Source: Dactylosporangium aurantiacum (lineage in GTDB: Bacteria; Actinomycetota; Actinomycetes; Mycobacteriales; Micromonosporaceae). Taken from it: a DNA stretch of 64,000 bases. Position 1 is the first letter of the stretch, and every line of letters starts with the position of its first letter. Under the pieces are notes generated by a model. It made no database searches. It saw nothing but the letters and a program-made list of their open reading frames with translations, and had not been told where the DNA came from. The position numbers and the translations under genes were made by a program. Below, piece by piece: positions 36,789-44,109 of the stretch. The stretch covers positions 372,001 through 436,000 of the forward strand of contig NZ_JNYJ01000007.1 of the NCBI RefSeq assembly GCF_000716715.1, in the 5' to 3' direction.

Positions 36789-36823
36789 AACGGGCCGCCC
36801 CCACGTTTCGGGGGCGGCCCGTT
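36789..36823. terminator. Bidirectional terminator between convergent genes
   Basis: AACGGGCCGCCCCC (36,789-36,802) pairs perfectly with GGGGGCGGCCCGTT (36,810-36,823), a 14-bp stem with a 7-nt loop, between the nuclease stop and the convergent secreted-protein stop. Short A/T runs lie at both feet. Confidence 0.85.
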
Positions 36824-36827
36824 TCCG

Positions 36828-37652
36828 TCATTCCTGCATCGTCGCCCAGCGGCAACCGCGCGACTCGGCCTGGGCCGGCGTGGCGTACTCCACGTTGAAC
36901 CGCCGGGTCGCCGGCGCCGCGTCCCCGGGCCCGTCCCGGAACAGCACGATCAGCCCCCGCAGCGATTCGTCCCCGGTGACCCGGATGCAGCGCTCGGTGT
37001 CCTTCAGGTACTCCAGGGAGAACCATCGCGAGATCGCCGAGATCCGCACGCAGCACACCGGCGGCTGCGGGGTCGGCAGCGGCATCGTCGAGTAGTCCTC
37101 GACCAGGAACACCCCACCCGGCGTGTCCGCCGAGATGATGAGATCCTGCTGCTCCCTGGTCTGCAGGTCGTAGATCACCCCGAGCATCGCGTACCCCTTC
37201 GCGTTCGTGCTCGACGCCACGAACCGCTGCGCCGACCCGAACGCGTGCGGCGTGATGACCCCCGAGGACTGCCGGAAGATGATCTGGTACGCCGGGCTGC
37301 CGCTGTACGTCGTGGTGTCCGCGGTGTACGCCCCCAGCGGCAGATGGTGGTTGTTGAGGGCGATGAAGTCCATCCTGGCGCCGGCCTGGGTGCTCACCTG
37401 CGTCGACCCGGTCTGCGCGAGCCGTACGCCGGGCCGGCTGACGCTCAGGTCCTCGTCGCCGCCCTGGTAGGGGTGCATGAACACCGCGTTCCACCGCGGC
37501 ACGGTCACGTTGAAGCTCCACGTCCACGGACTGAACGTGTTGTTCGGCACGTCCGGCGTCAGCGGCAACGCCGCGTGCGCGACCGTGGGCGTGGTGGCCA
37601 CGACGAGCGCGGCACAGACCCCGACCAGCAGGGCTCGAACGCTTAGGGACAT
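36828..37652 (-). CDS. Secreted protein of unknown function
   Basis: A 274-residue exported protein starting at the ATG ending at 37,652 with GAGGAGG upstream. The signal peptide ends near TVAHA (ALLVGVCAALVVATTPTVAH). The mature part is beta-rich with NVTVPRWNAVFMHPYQGGDE, ARMDFIALNNHHLPLGAYTA and a C-terminal piece with VCCVRISAISRWFSLEY and ERCIRVTGDESLRGLIVLFR. Several cysteines could form disulphides. I do not recognise the family. It is convergent with the nuclease gene and downstream of ltrA on the same strand with an 84-bp gap. Confidence 0.7.
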   Translation of the reverse strand: MSLSVRALLVGVCAALVVATTPTVAHAALPLTPDVPNNTFSPWTWSFNVTVPRWNAVFMHPYQGGDEDLSVSRPGVRLAQTGSTQVSTQAGARMDFIALNNHHLPLGAYTADTTTYSGSPAYQIIFRQSSGVITPHAFGSAQRFVASSTNAKGYAMLGVIYDLQTREQQDLIISADTPGGVFLVEDYSTMPLPTPQPPVCCVRISAISRWFSLEYLKDTERCIRVTGDESLRGLIVLFRDGPGDAAPATRRFNVEYATPAQAESRGCRWATMQE

Positions 37653-37736
37653 CGATCCTCCTCGACGCCGATGAGGCCTCAAGCGGACCACGCCGCAAAC
37701 CCGCGGCGATAGGTCACTCGGCGATACAAGAAGCGG

Positions 37737-39044
37737 TCATCGCCGCGCATCCAGGACGCGCACGGTGTGCCTGAAGCCGACCCGCTCGTGCCCGACGACC
37801 TCGACGAGCGCGGACAGCGCCACCAGCGCCACGATGACCACCAGCCAGGTCAGCCCCGGCCCGCCGGCCGGGTCGATCGGACCGGTCGAGCCGAGCAGCG
37901 GCGGGGCGGCCACCGCACCCGCGAGTGGCAGGAGCGAGAGCACCAGCAGCGGGATGTGCGTCAGGTCGTACGACCGCATGAGCAGGCTCCACGTCGCGAA
38001 GATCATGAGGAGCAGGACCGCCGTCGGCACCGCCAGCGAGAGCGCGATGTGCACCGCGGTGAGGCGCTTGTCCTCCACGGCGGCCGTCGCCACCCGCAAC
38101 CCGGCCCCGACGGCGGCGATGGCGCCGAAGATCGGCAGGTGGGCGTACCGCCACGCGAACGTCCGCTCCGGCCACCGCTCGAGGATCGGCCGGGACGGGA
38201 CGAGGAAGTACGCCCACCACAGCGCGGTGGCCAGCACGATCCCCGACGCGATGATCACCACCGCGGCCGGCGTCCAGCCCTGCTCCCGGATCAGCACCGC
38301 GACCGCGTTGGTGGTCGCCGCCACCACCTCGCCGAGCGTGATGAGCGTCAGCAGCCCGAACCGCTCGGCGATGTGCCCCGCGTTCCACGGCGCGGCACCG
38401 AGCCGCCGCTCCAGCAGCACCGGGGCGACCATCTCCGCGACCGCCAGCCCGGCCAGCACGCCGACGGTCACCGCGACCGGCAGCGGCAGGAGCGCCGACA
38501 GCAGCCAGCCGGTCTGCGCGACCCCGATCGCGACCGCGTACCCCACCGCGGTCCGCCGCCGCTGCCGGTCCTGCCGGGCGGCCCGCAGCCACAGCCCGAC
38601 CAGCGGCACCCGCATGATGATGTACCCGACGACCAGCAGGATGTTGTTCGGACTCTCCCCGCGCGCCGCCGCCTCGAAGCTCACCGGCAGCCCGAACGTC
38701 AGGACGATGACCCCGATCATCTGCACCAGCGTCGCGACCCTGAACACCGCGTCGTCGTTGTCGTAGCCCGAGGAGAACCAGGTGAAGTTCATCCACGCCC
38801 AGGTCACGGAGAAGATCGCGAAGGCGTACGCCCCGACTGCCGCCCCGACGTGCCCCTCACTGAGGTGATGCGCGAGCTGATCCGCCGCCGCCGCGAACGC
38901 GATGACGTAGGTCAGGTCGTACAACAACTCCAACGGCGTGGTCGCCCTGCCCCGCTGCCGCGGATCCCGCCCGGCCATCGCCCGCAGCCGGTGCCTGAGC
39001 TGCCGCTCCAGCAACCCCGGCAGCTCATCCTGTCGCTCAGCCAT
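37737..39044 (-). CDS. ltrA: Low temperature requirement protein A (LtrA) family membrane protein
   Basis: A 435-residue integral membrane protein with about twelve helices. The family opening TTPLELLYDLTYVIAFAAAA (here preceded by basic residues) is clear, followed by FAIFSVTWAWMNFTWFSSGY and DDAVFRVATLVQMIGVIVLT, all typical of LtrA. In Listeria the namesake is needed for growth at low temperature; its biochemical role is unknown. It has no obvious operon partner. It is the last clearly core-like gene before the accessory island. Confidence 0.92.
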   Translation of the reverse strand: MAERQDELPGLLERQLRHRLRAMAGRDPRQRGRATTPLELLYDLTYVIAFAAAADQLAHHLSEGHVGAAVGAYAFAIFSVTWAWMNFTWFSSGYDNDDAVFRVATLVQMIGVIVLTFGLPVSFEAAARGESPNNILLVVGYIIMRVPLVGLWLRAARQDRQRRRTAVGYAVAIGVAQTGWLLSALLPLPVAVTVGVLAGLAVAEMVAPVLLERRLGAAPWNAGHIAERFGLLTLITLGEVVAATTNAVAVLIREQGWTPAAVVIIASGIVLATALWWAYFLVPSRPILERWPERTFAWRYAHLPIFGAIAAVGAGLRVATAAVEDKRLTAVHIALSLAVPTAVLLLMIFATWSLLMRSYDLTHIPLLVLSLLPLAGAVAAPPLLGSTGPIDPAGGPGLTWLVVIVALVALSALVEVVGHERVGFRHTVRVLDARR

Positions 39045-39273
39045 GAACCCCCTCGCCCGTCGTTGCTGATCGTATGAGTGCCCCCCTCAACCCGCCCGCC
39101 GACGCGGGCAACCCCGACCTGCCGCAAGCGGACCCACGACCGAAGCCGTGCCGCGGGAGCCACGCCAAGGCACGGCGAAGCCGCCGGGTCACCAGCCGGG
39201 AACCTTCCACCGCGGACATTCCGCCGCTGGCCGATCAGCGCCGCTGGACGCCGGTGACGGCCGGACATACGAG

Positions 39274-39316
39274 CGAAGCCCTTGACCGCGTGCACGCTGG
39301 TCAAGGGCTTCGTTTT
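39274..39316 (+). terminator. Strong intrinsic terminator near the island boundary
   Basis: CGAAGCCCTTGACC (39,274-39,287) pairs perfectly with GGTCAAGGGCTTCG (39,299-39,312), loop 11 nt, followed by TTTTCG. It lies 230 bp upstream of the ltrA start and 35 bp before the direct repeat; no intact gene ends at it, so it may be a relic of a lost gene. Confidence 0.8.
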
Positions 39317-39350
39317 CGCTGATCAGAGCCACTTCGAGAAGTGTGCCCCC

Positions 39351-39449
39351 GGCGGGTCCCACCGTACATGGGAACGGGCCGACGGACGCGGCGCCGTTGC
39401 GATCATCAGCGGAACGTGGCAGCTTGCCTAATGCATACGGCCCGCTGCC
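39351..39449. repeat. Direct repeat copy 1 (left edge of accessory island)
   Basis: These 99 bp match 58,937-59,035 at 90 of 99 positions without gaps, same orientation. Weaker similarity continues to about 39,475 with an indel. Both copies contain GGCGGGTCCCACCGTACATG and GATCATCAGCGGAACGTGGC. The 19.6-kb interval between copies contains all the decayed and defence-like genes. Confidence 0.85.
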
Positions 39450-39479
39450 TGGCAGCAGGTGTGGCTGCCGCTCAACGCC

Positions 39480-39990
39480 CGACCAAGGTTAGGTAGCACG
39501 GCAGCATCGGCACGGCCCAGGCGGCACGGCGGCGCATCCACAACTTGGGCGCGGCGGCCAGCGTGCCGGCCGTCGCCCCGTAGACGAGCGCGGCCACGGC
39601 GTAGCCGAACAGCCAGAGCCAGTCGAAGATCCACGACTGGAGCAGCACGGCGGCAAACGGGCCCAGCCGGCGGCGAGCAGTACTCCTCCAGCGCCGACCA
39701 TCGCGCGGGATCTCGCCCGGGAGCGCTCACGACGCGGATGCCGCGCGGCCGAGGACCGTCCAGGCGGTGACGGTGATCTCGGTCGGGCCATCCGCCGGGA
39801 GCAGGGTCGCGCAGCACGCGCGCCACGCCTCGCGTGTCTGCACGTAGTCGCCGGCGGGCCGACGCCGAGCGGGACGGTTCCCACGCGGCCTCGAAGTCGT
39901 CGAAGACGGTGTGCACAGCGAGGGCGACCGGCCGGAGATCGTCTGCACCGGCTGGCACTGACCCCGCGCGCGGCGCGTGACGCCGCGCCA
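39480..39990 (-). pseudogene. Frameshifted membrane-protein remnant
   Basis: Protein-like sequence moves between three minus-strand frames. Near 39,930 one frame gives ADDLRPVALAVHTVFDDFEA; then another gives YVQTREAWRACCATLLPADG and a stop near 39,727; then a third, at 39,480-39,675, gives SWIFDWLWLFGYAVAALVYG and KLWMRRRAAWAVPMLPCYL, a typical membrane stretch. No single intact frame covers it, so it is probably one or two decayed genes. I cannot name the family. Confidence 0.5.
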
Positions 39991-40188
39991 CACTCGCCCG
40001 GCCCGGCCGCCGTTGTGCGCGGCCGGGCCGGGCGAGTGTCAGCGGCGATTCTTCGTGCGGCTGCTGTCTCGCTGGCCGAGGCTTGGCCGCGGCGGTACGT
40101 CGCCCGTCGCCGATGACGCGTTGCTGGCGACGGTGACCTGCTCCCGCAATGGAGGTCCGCTCTCACGACGTTTGCGCAGTGGCGCCAG

Positions 40189-41214
40189 TCAGCGGCAGAA
40201 CATGCTGCTGAGCGCGTCGCAGACCGTGCCATATCCATCGCGTTCCAGGCCGATTGGCAGGAACTGGATGCTGTCCGGCAGCGCGACATGCTCGCCGGCA
40301 CGGAAGTTGGCGATTCGTCCGTTGGGCGCCCGGCCAGTCTGGCGGACCACCCGCAGCAGCCCGTACGCCTCCAGGAGCCGATGCGACTCGTAGGTCTCGG
40401 GGCCGATGCCGAACACTCGCGTGCGGGTGCCGGCCGCGATCGCGAACCCTTCTGCGTTCGGCTGGTAGATCGCCATCGCCATCAGCAGCACCGCCAGCTC
40501 GGCGTCGGAGAGCACGCTGATCCAGTCGTTTGTGAACAGGGTGGTTGGGATGACAAAGCCCTCCTGCGGGCTGGCGGGCACGATGTACGGCGCGGCCGAT
40601 TCCGGCACGCTGGACTCGTGCATCAGCGTGAACTCGCGCTGGTTGTTGCGCGGCTCGCCGCCGTGCGGCAGCGCGACGAGACCGGCGCGATGTAACACAC
40701 CCAAGGCGCTGTTGAGATGCCGGCGCTGCTTGTCCTCCTGGGTCATCGCGGTCTTGCCCGCCAAGGCGTCCTCGGCGGAGGTGGCCAGCAGGTCGGTCCA
40801 CGCGATCTGCCCACGGGTGGCGTGCGAGAGGGGGCGGTCGTTGGTGCCCGGCTGCTCGCCTGGATCGGTGCGCGTCTGCGCCTCGAACAGCGCGGTGAGC
40901 ATCAGGCGCAGCGCAATGCCCTTGCGACCCAAGATGCGGGTCGCGGGTGGGCGGTCGGCCCGGGCCGGCAGCTTGCGGTCCGAGCCCGTGTCGTTCGGCT
41001 CGCGGGACACCACGAAGCCTGGTCGGACGACGATGCCGTCGTGCAGCCGAATGGTGAGGGCTGAGGCCTCTCTAAGCACGGTGCGCAGGCGGACCGAGGT
41101 GTCAGCGACTGATTGATCCGTGGTTTTCGTCTCGAGCCGGCACAACCGGCTGTACACCCGACCTGCGGCGTCGGCGTTGGGAAGCCAGCGGGGCTCGGTC
41201 CGGGTCACGCCCAC
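40189..41214 (-). CDS. Putative winged-helix DNA-binding protein
   Basis: A 341-residue soluble protein starting at the GTG ending at 41,214; its frame has regular high-GC codon use. The middle (RILGRKGIALRLMLTALFEA, AWTDLLATSAEDALAGKTAM, RRHLNSALGVLHRAGLVALP) and the C-terminal part (TNDWISVLSDAELAVLLMAM, GIGPETYESHRLLEAYGLLR) both look like winged-helix units, as in plasmid or island replication-initiator and regulator proteins. No enzymatic motif is seen. It stands alone on the minus strand, 23 bp from a long inverted repeat, and divergent from the four-gene nuclease-helicase operon, so it may regulate that operon or act at the repeat. Role is inferred. Confidence 0.6.
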   Translation of the reverse strand: MGVTRTEPRWLPNADAAGRVYSRLCRLETKTTDQSVADTSVRLRTVLREASALTIRLHDGIVVRPGFVVSREPNDTGSDRKLPARADRPPATRILGRKGIALRLMLTALFEAQTRTDPGEQPGTNDRPLSHATRGQIAWTDLLATSAEDALAGKTAMTQEDKQRRHLNSALGVLHRAGLVALPHGGEPRNNQREFTLMHESSVPESAAPYIVPASPQEGFVIPTTLFTNDWISVLSDAELAVLLMAMAIYQPNAEGFAIAAGTRTRVFGIGPETYESHRLLEAYGLLRVVRQTGRAPNGRIANFRAGEHVALPDSIQFLPIGLERDGYGTVCDALSSMFCR

Positions 41215-41236
41215 AAGTTTACACGCTTTCCAACGA

Positions 41237-41291
41237 ACGCTTTTGACCGTCCCTCGGCAGAGGCTGCCTCACGGAGGGCGGTCAAAAGCGT
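41237..41291. repeat. Long inverted repeat upstream of the winged-helix gene
   Basis: ACGCTTTTGACCGTCCCTC (41,237-41,255) is complementary to GAGGGCGGTCAAAAGCGT (41,274-41,291) except for one bulged T, with an 18-nt loop. It contains TTTTGACC on one arm and GGTCAAAA on the other. It lies between divergent genes, so it is more likely an operator or recombination/replication site than a terminator. Confidence 0.75.
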
Positions 41292-41562
41292 GTCGAGCAT
41301 ACCGCAAGATCGACTTCAGTCGCTGGAAGTTTGGTGCATCATGGCCTCACGGCGCACATCACGACCAAGGGCCCCACCGTCAACCAGGCGGAACCCGCCG
41401 CGCGCCGCCTCACCGAATGTGTCCGGCAGCCTTGCCGGACGGACCTCGGGCGCCAACCTCGCACCCATCGGCCGCCGCATCAACGCGGACGGCCTCCGGG
41501 TGCTGTCCGGAGGTCGCAGACCGGACGACCAGACACCTCAACCAGCGGAAAGGAGAAACACC
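41292..41562 (+). other. Region with broken coding signal
   Basis: Between the inverted repeat and the next small gene, a plus-strand frame from about 41,333 (TTKGPTVNQAEPAARRLTE) has good third-position GC to about 41,420. After that the adjacent frame (LAGRTSGANLAPIGRRINAD) has it to 41,540. This suggests a small gene with a frameshift, but it is too short to be sure. I call no intact gene. Confidence 0.3.
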
Positions 41563-41862
41563 GTGGAGTCCACCGCGCGGTGCCGCGATCACCGAGATGC
41601 AGCCGCCACCACAGGCACGACGGCACCCCAAAGCCCTCCGCGGACCTGGGGGACGCGTTCCGGCGTGCGTAACACTCGGCCTGCACATCCGGCCCGACGC
41701 CCCGCGCGCACTCGTGAGAAACCGGGGCTGCCGCTGCGCTGGGCCGTCATCGGCCTCATCGCTGGGCTCGCCGGCTCGGTGGCCCACCTGACCGGCGGCC
41801 CGATCGCCGCCATCACGACCGGGGCGGCGGTCTCCGTCGCGGCCCACCGGCTCCTCGCCTGA
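41563..41862 (+). CDS. Small membrane protein, unknown
   Basis: A 99-residue protein starting at the GTG at 41,563, which has an excellent AAAGGAG 7 nt upstream. The first 60 residues are basic and Pro/Thr/Arg-rich (likely disordered) and the C-terminal part has two short hydrophobic helices, LRWAVIGLIAGLAGSVAHLT and IAAITTGAAVSVAAHRLLA. It resembles the small SpdB/TM proteins common on actinobacterial mobile elements only in general shape. It precedes the four-gene operon by 178 bp and may be a separate transcript. Confidence 0.5.
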   Translation: MESTARCRDHRDAAATTGTTAPQSPPRTWGTRSGVRNTRPAHPARRPARTREKPGLPLRWAVIGLIAGLAGSVAHLTGGPIAAITTGAAVSVAAHRLLA

Positions 41863-41994
41863 CCCGCGGCCGTCGGCGGACCGCCCTCCGCCGGCACGGG
41901 GCGTCGCCCAAAGCACGGGCGTCGCTCAAAGGCCAGACCCCATACACCCGGCAGCCGACGCGCCAACGCCCTCGTTTGCCGGGCTCTGCAACTC

Positions 41995-42012
41995 TGGAAA
42001 AGTTGGAAAAGT
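41995..42012. promoter_or_regulatory. Tandem TGGAAAAGT repeat upstream of the nuclease-helicase operon
   Basis: Two perfect adjacent copies of TGGAAAAGT lie at 41,995-42,003 and 42,004-42,012 within a conspicuously AT-rich 50 bp just ahead of the operon start (AGGACGAG-ATG at 42,041). This is the only plausible promoter/operator for the four genes; a regulator such as the neighbouring winged-helix protein could bind here. Confidence 0.5.
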
Positions 42013-42040
42013 CAAAGATGGTTGGAGAATACAGGACGAG

Positions 42041-42874
42041 ATGGGTACCCTGACGGTCATGACAGAAGGAAAGGGCGGCTCCGACGCCGCCCGCAAGGTC
42101 GAGGAGCTCGTCGCCGCGCTCCACGCGGCCCTGGCAGAAGCGCGCGACGAAGACGCGCTCCCACCCGCGGTTGCCGACGCGGTCGCTGAGGGCATCGCCG
42201 AGGCGGGCCAGGTCGCCCGACAGCTCACCCGAAAGGCACGCGGCGGCAACGCCCGGCTCGGCAAGCCCAGCGCGCGCACGCAGGCGATCGAGGCGCTGAC
42301 CGAGCTCGGTGTGCCGGCCTCACCGGCGCTGATTGCCGCTTACCACCGGGCGGTGTTCGACTCCCGCCTCGAAAGCAAGGCGCTCGCGAGCCTGCGTCGC
42401 GACGACGAACGCGCCCTGAAGTCCGGCGGCGGACACGACGTGTTCGTGGTCCCCGCACTCACGACCCGCCTCGTCCCGGCGCGCGGGCTCCTGGCCCTGT
42501 CGACCTGGCCGGCCTGGCTACGGATCGTCGGCCCCTACAGCGAGCGCGTCAACAACCTCAACGCCGTCCAGGTGATGCTGCGCCGCATCACCGAGCTCGA
42601 CGAGGCCAGCACCGCCGGCCCCAGCGGCCCGGCCGCCACGCGGCGCACGAACCTCGAGGCACTCGTGCGCCGCTTCGGCTCGAGCATCGACGGCGTGACG
42701 TTCAACTCGGTCGACGTCCCCACCGCTGAACGTGCCGTCCGTCAGCAGCTCGAACTGGTGGAACCGCAGGACCGCATCACCCGCGACGAAGCAGCCGCCC
42801 GGCTGACCAACGAGCCCGACGAGCACCGTCGGCTGCTCGGCGCCCCACTGCGGATCGTCGGGGGTACCGCGTGA
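42041..42874 (+). CDS. Operon gene 1: unknown helical protein
   Basis: A 277-residue soluble protein, start ATG at 42,041 with AGGACGAG upstream; an internal ATG at 42,059 lacks a ribosome site. The N-terminal 70 residues form a coiled-coil-like acidic helix (ARKVEELVAALHAALAEARD). The middle (SARTQAIEALTELGVPASPA) looks like a winged-helix or helical DNA-binding segment, and TWPAWLRIVGPYSERVNNLN begins a second domain. No catalytic motif is visible. It overlaps the nuclease gene by 4 nt (GTGA), so products should be made in similar amounts. I do not recognise the family. Confidence 0.75.
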   Translation: MGTLTVMTEGKGGSDAARKVEELVAALHAALAEARDEDALPPAVADAVAEGIAEAGQVARQLTRKARGGNARLGKPSARTQAIEALTELGVPASPALIAAYHRAVFDSRLESKALASLRRDDERALKSGGGHDVFVVPALTTRLVPARGLLALSTWPAWLRIVGPYSERVNNLNAVQVMLRRITELDEASTAGPSGPAATRRTNLEALVRRFGSSIDGVTFNSVDVPTAERAVRQQLELVEPQDRITRDEAAARLTNEPDEHRRLLGAPLRIVGGTA

Positions 42875-44109
42875 CCCGCCAGCGTCGCGGCGCCGTGCCG
42901 CAGGAACATCCGCGTCTCGCCGCGCTGCGCGGCACCCTCGATCGGCAGAGCTTCAACGCCCGCCGGGTCGCCGCGCTCGCCGACAACCCGGGGTGCCGGC
43001 GCCGTGCCGCCGGCGATGTGTCCGGCGCAGACCTCGAGCAGCTGTCGAACGCCGCCGGCGTGGTCCCGTCCTACGGGCAGTCGCCGTTCGCGATCGATCG
43101 TGGCAACCGGTTCGAGAACCTGCTGAAGCGCGGCTCGAACTACGACAAGCTCTTCGCTGTCCTGCATGAGGCGCTCGGCCTGCCCCTGAACGACATCCGG
43201 TTCGAGGACCTCGGCGACGACGGCACCCTGCCGGTCATCGCGGGAGAAGGTCCACGGGACCGTGAGTATCGGCGGCTGCGCCGGCGCGCCCTCCGCACCC
43301 GGCAGGCCCTGCGCACGATCGTCAACGATCCGGCGCCGACGGTCCTCGACCACCCGGTGCTCACCCTGTCGATCGGTGGGAGCCCGGTCTTCCTCGAGCC
43401 GGACGCCTTGGCGGCGGTCCTCGTCGGGACCCAGCTCACCGTCGTGGAGATCAAGTCGTTCGCGAACGTCGACGGGGTCGTCCCGCGCGACAAGGCCGGC
43501 CCGGCGGCCCGGCAGATCGCCGTGTACGTCCTGGCGCTGCAGCAGCTGCTCGCCTCGATCGGCCACGACATCACGATGGTCAACCTGGACGCGCTGCTCA
43601 TCACGCCGATGAACACGACCACGGCGGAGGCCGTCGGCAACATCGTGCCGGTCGGCCACCAGGTCAACCTGCTGCGCCGGCAGCTCAACCGTGTCGAGGA
43701 CCTCAACACCCTCCTCGAGCACTACCCGGCGGACTTCACCCTCGACCCGCAGGCGGTCATCGACCTGCTGCCGCCCACCGCATCCGAGGAGGACCGGCAC
43801 GAGGCCGTCAAGGCCAACCTGCGCCGCATCCCGGCCAACTACCTGCCGACCTGCCGGTCGAACTGCATGCTCGGCGAACTCTGCCACCGCGACGTCGTCG
43901 ACGCCGGCCACCCGGCCCTGCTCGGCCCCGAGGCGCGCACGACCCTGGCCGGCATCCACGACCTGCGGCAGGCCGCCCGGATCGCGGCCGGGACGCCGCA
44001 CCCCGCGGACAACGACATCGATCCCACCGTCGCGCTGGCGCTGCGCCGCGCCCGACGCACAGAACAGGCCGCCCAGGCGGCGGCGCAGCGACGGAGGGCA
44101 GCCGCATGA
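42871..44109 (+). CDS. Operon gene 2: RecB/Cas4-like PD-(D/E)xK nuclease with probable Fe-S cluster
   Basis: A 412-residue protein, start GTG in a GTGA overlap. RecB-family motifs appear in order: IDRGNRFENLL (motif I) near 76-86, D178 in FLEPDAL, E193-x-K195 in TVVEIKSF, and Q215-x3-Y219 in ARQIAVYVLAL. Four cysteines are placed as in Cas4 and AddB iron-sulphur nucleases: one near the N-terminus (C42, NPGCRRR) and three after the nuclease core (C328, C332, C338 in PTCRSNCMLGELCHR). This strongly suggests a 4Fe-4S-stabilised DNA nuclease. It is coupled to unknown gene 1, unknown gene 3 (ATGA overlap) and an SF1 helicase, resembling a split Dna2/AddB machine. Confidence 0.78.
   Translation: MTRQRRGAVPQEHPRLAALRGTLDRQSFNARRVAALADNPGCRRRAAGDVSGADLEQLSNAAGVVPSYGQSPFAIDRGNRFENLLKRGSNYDKLFAVLHEALGLPLNDIRFEDLGDDGTLPVIAGEGPRDREYRRLRRRALRTRQALRTIVNDPAPTVLDHPVLTLSIGGSPVFLEPDALAAVLVGTQLTVVEIKSFANVDGVVPRDKAGPAARQIAVYVLALQQLLASIGHDITMVNLDALLITPMNTTTAEAVGNIVPVGHQVNLLRRQLNRVEDLNTLLEHYPADFTLDPQAVIDLLPPTASEEDRHEAVKANLRRIPANYLPTCRSNCMLGELCHRDVVDAGHPALLGPEARTTLAGIHDLRQAARIAAGTPHPADNDIDPTVALALRRARRTEQAAQAAAQRRRAAA

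Noticed and set aside
39351..39449. Direct repeat as an exact attachment site
   Set aside because: Copies differ at 9 of 99 positions, no tRNA gene is adjacent and no intact integrase is present, so a clean att pair is not supported.
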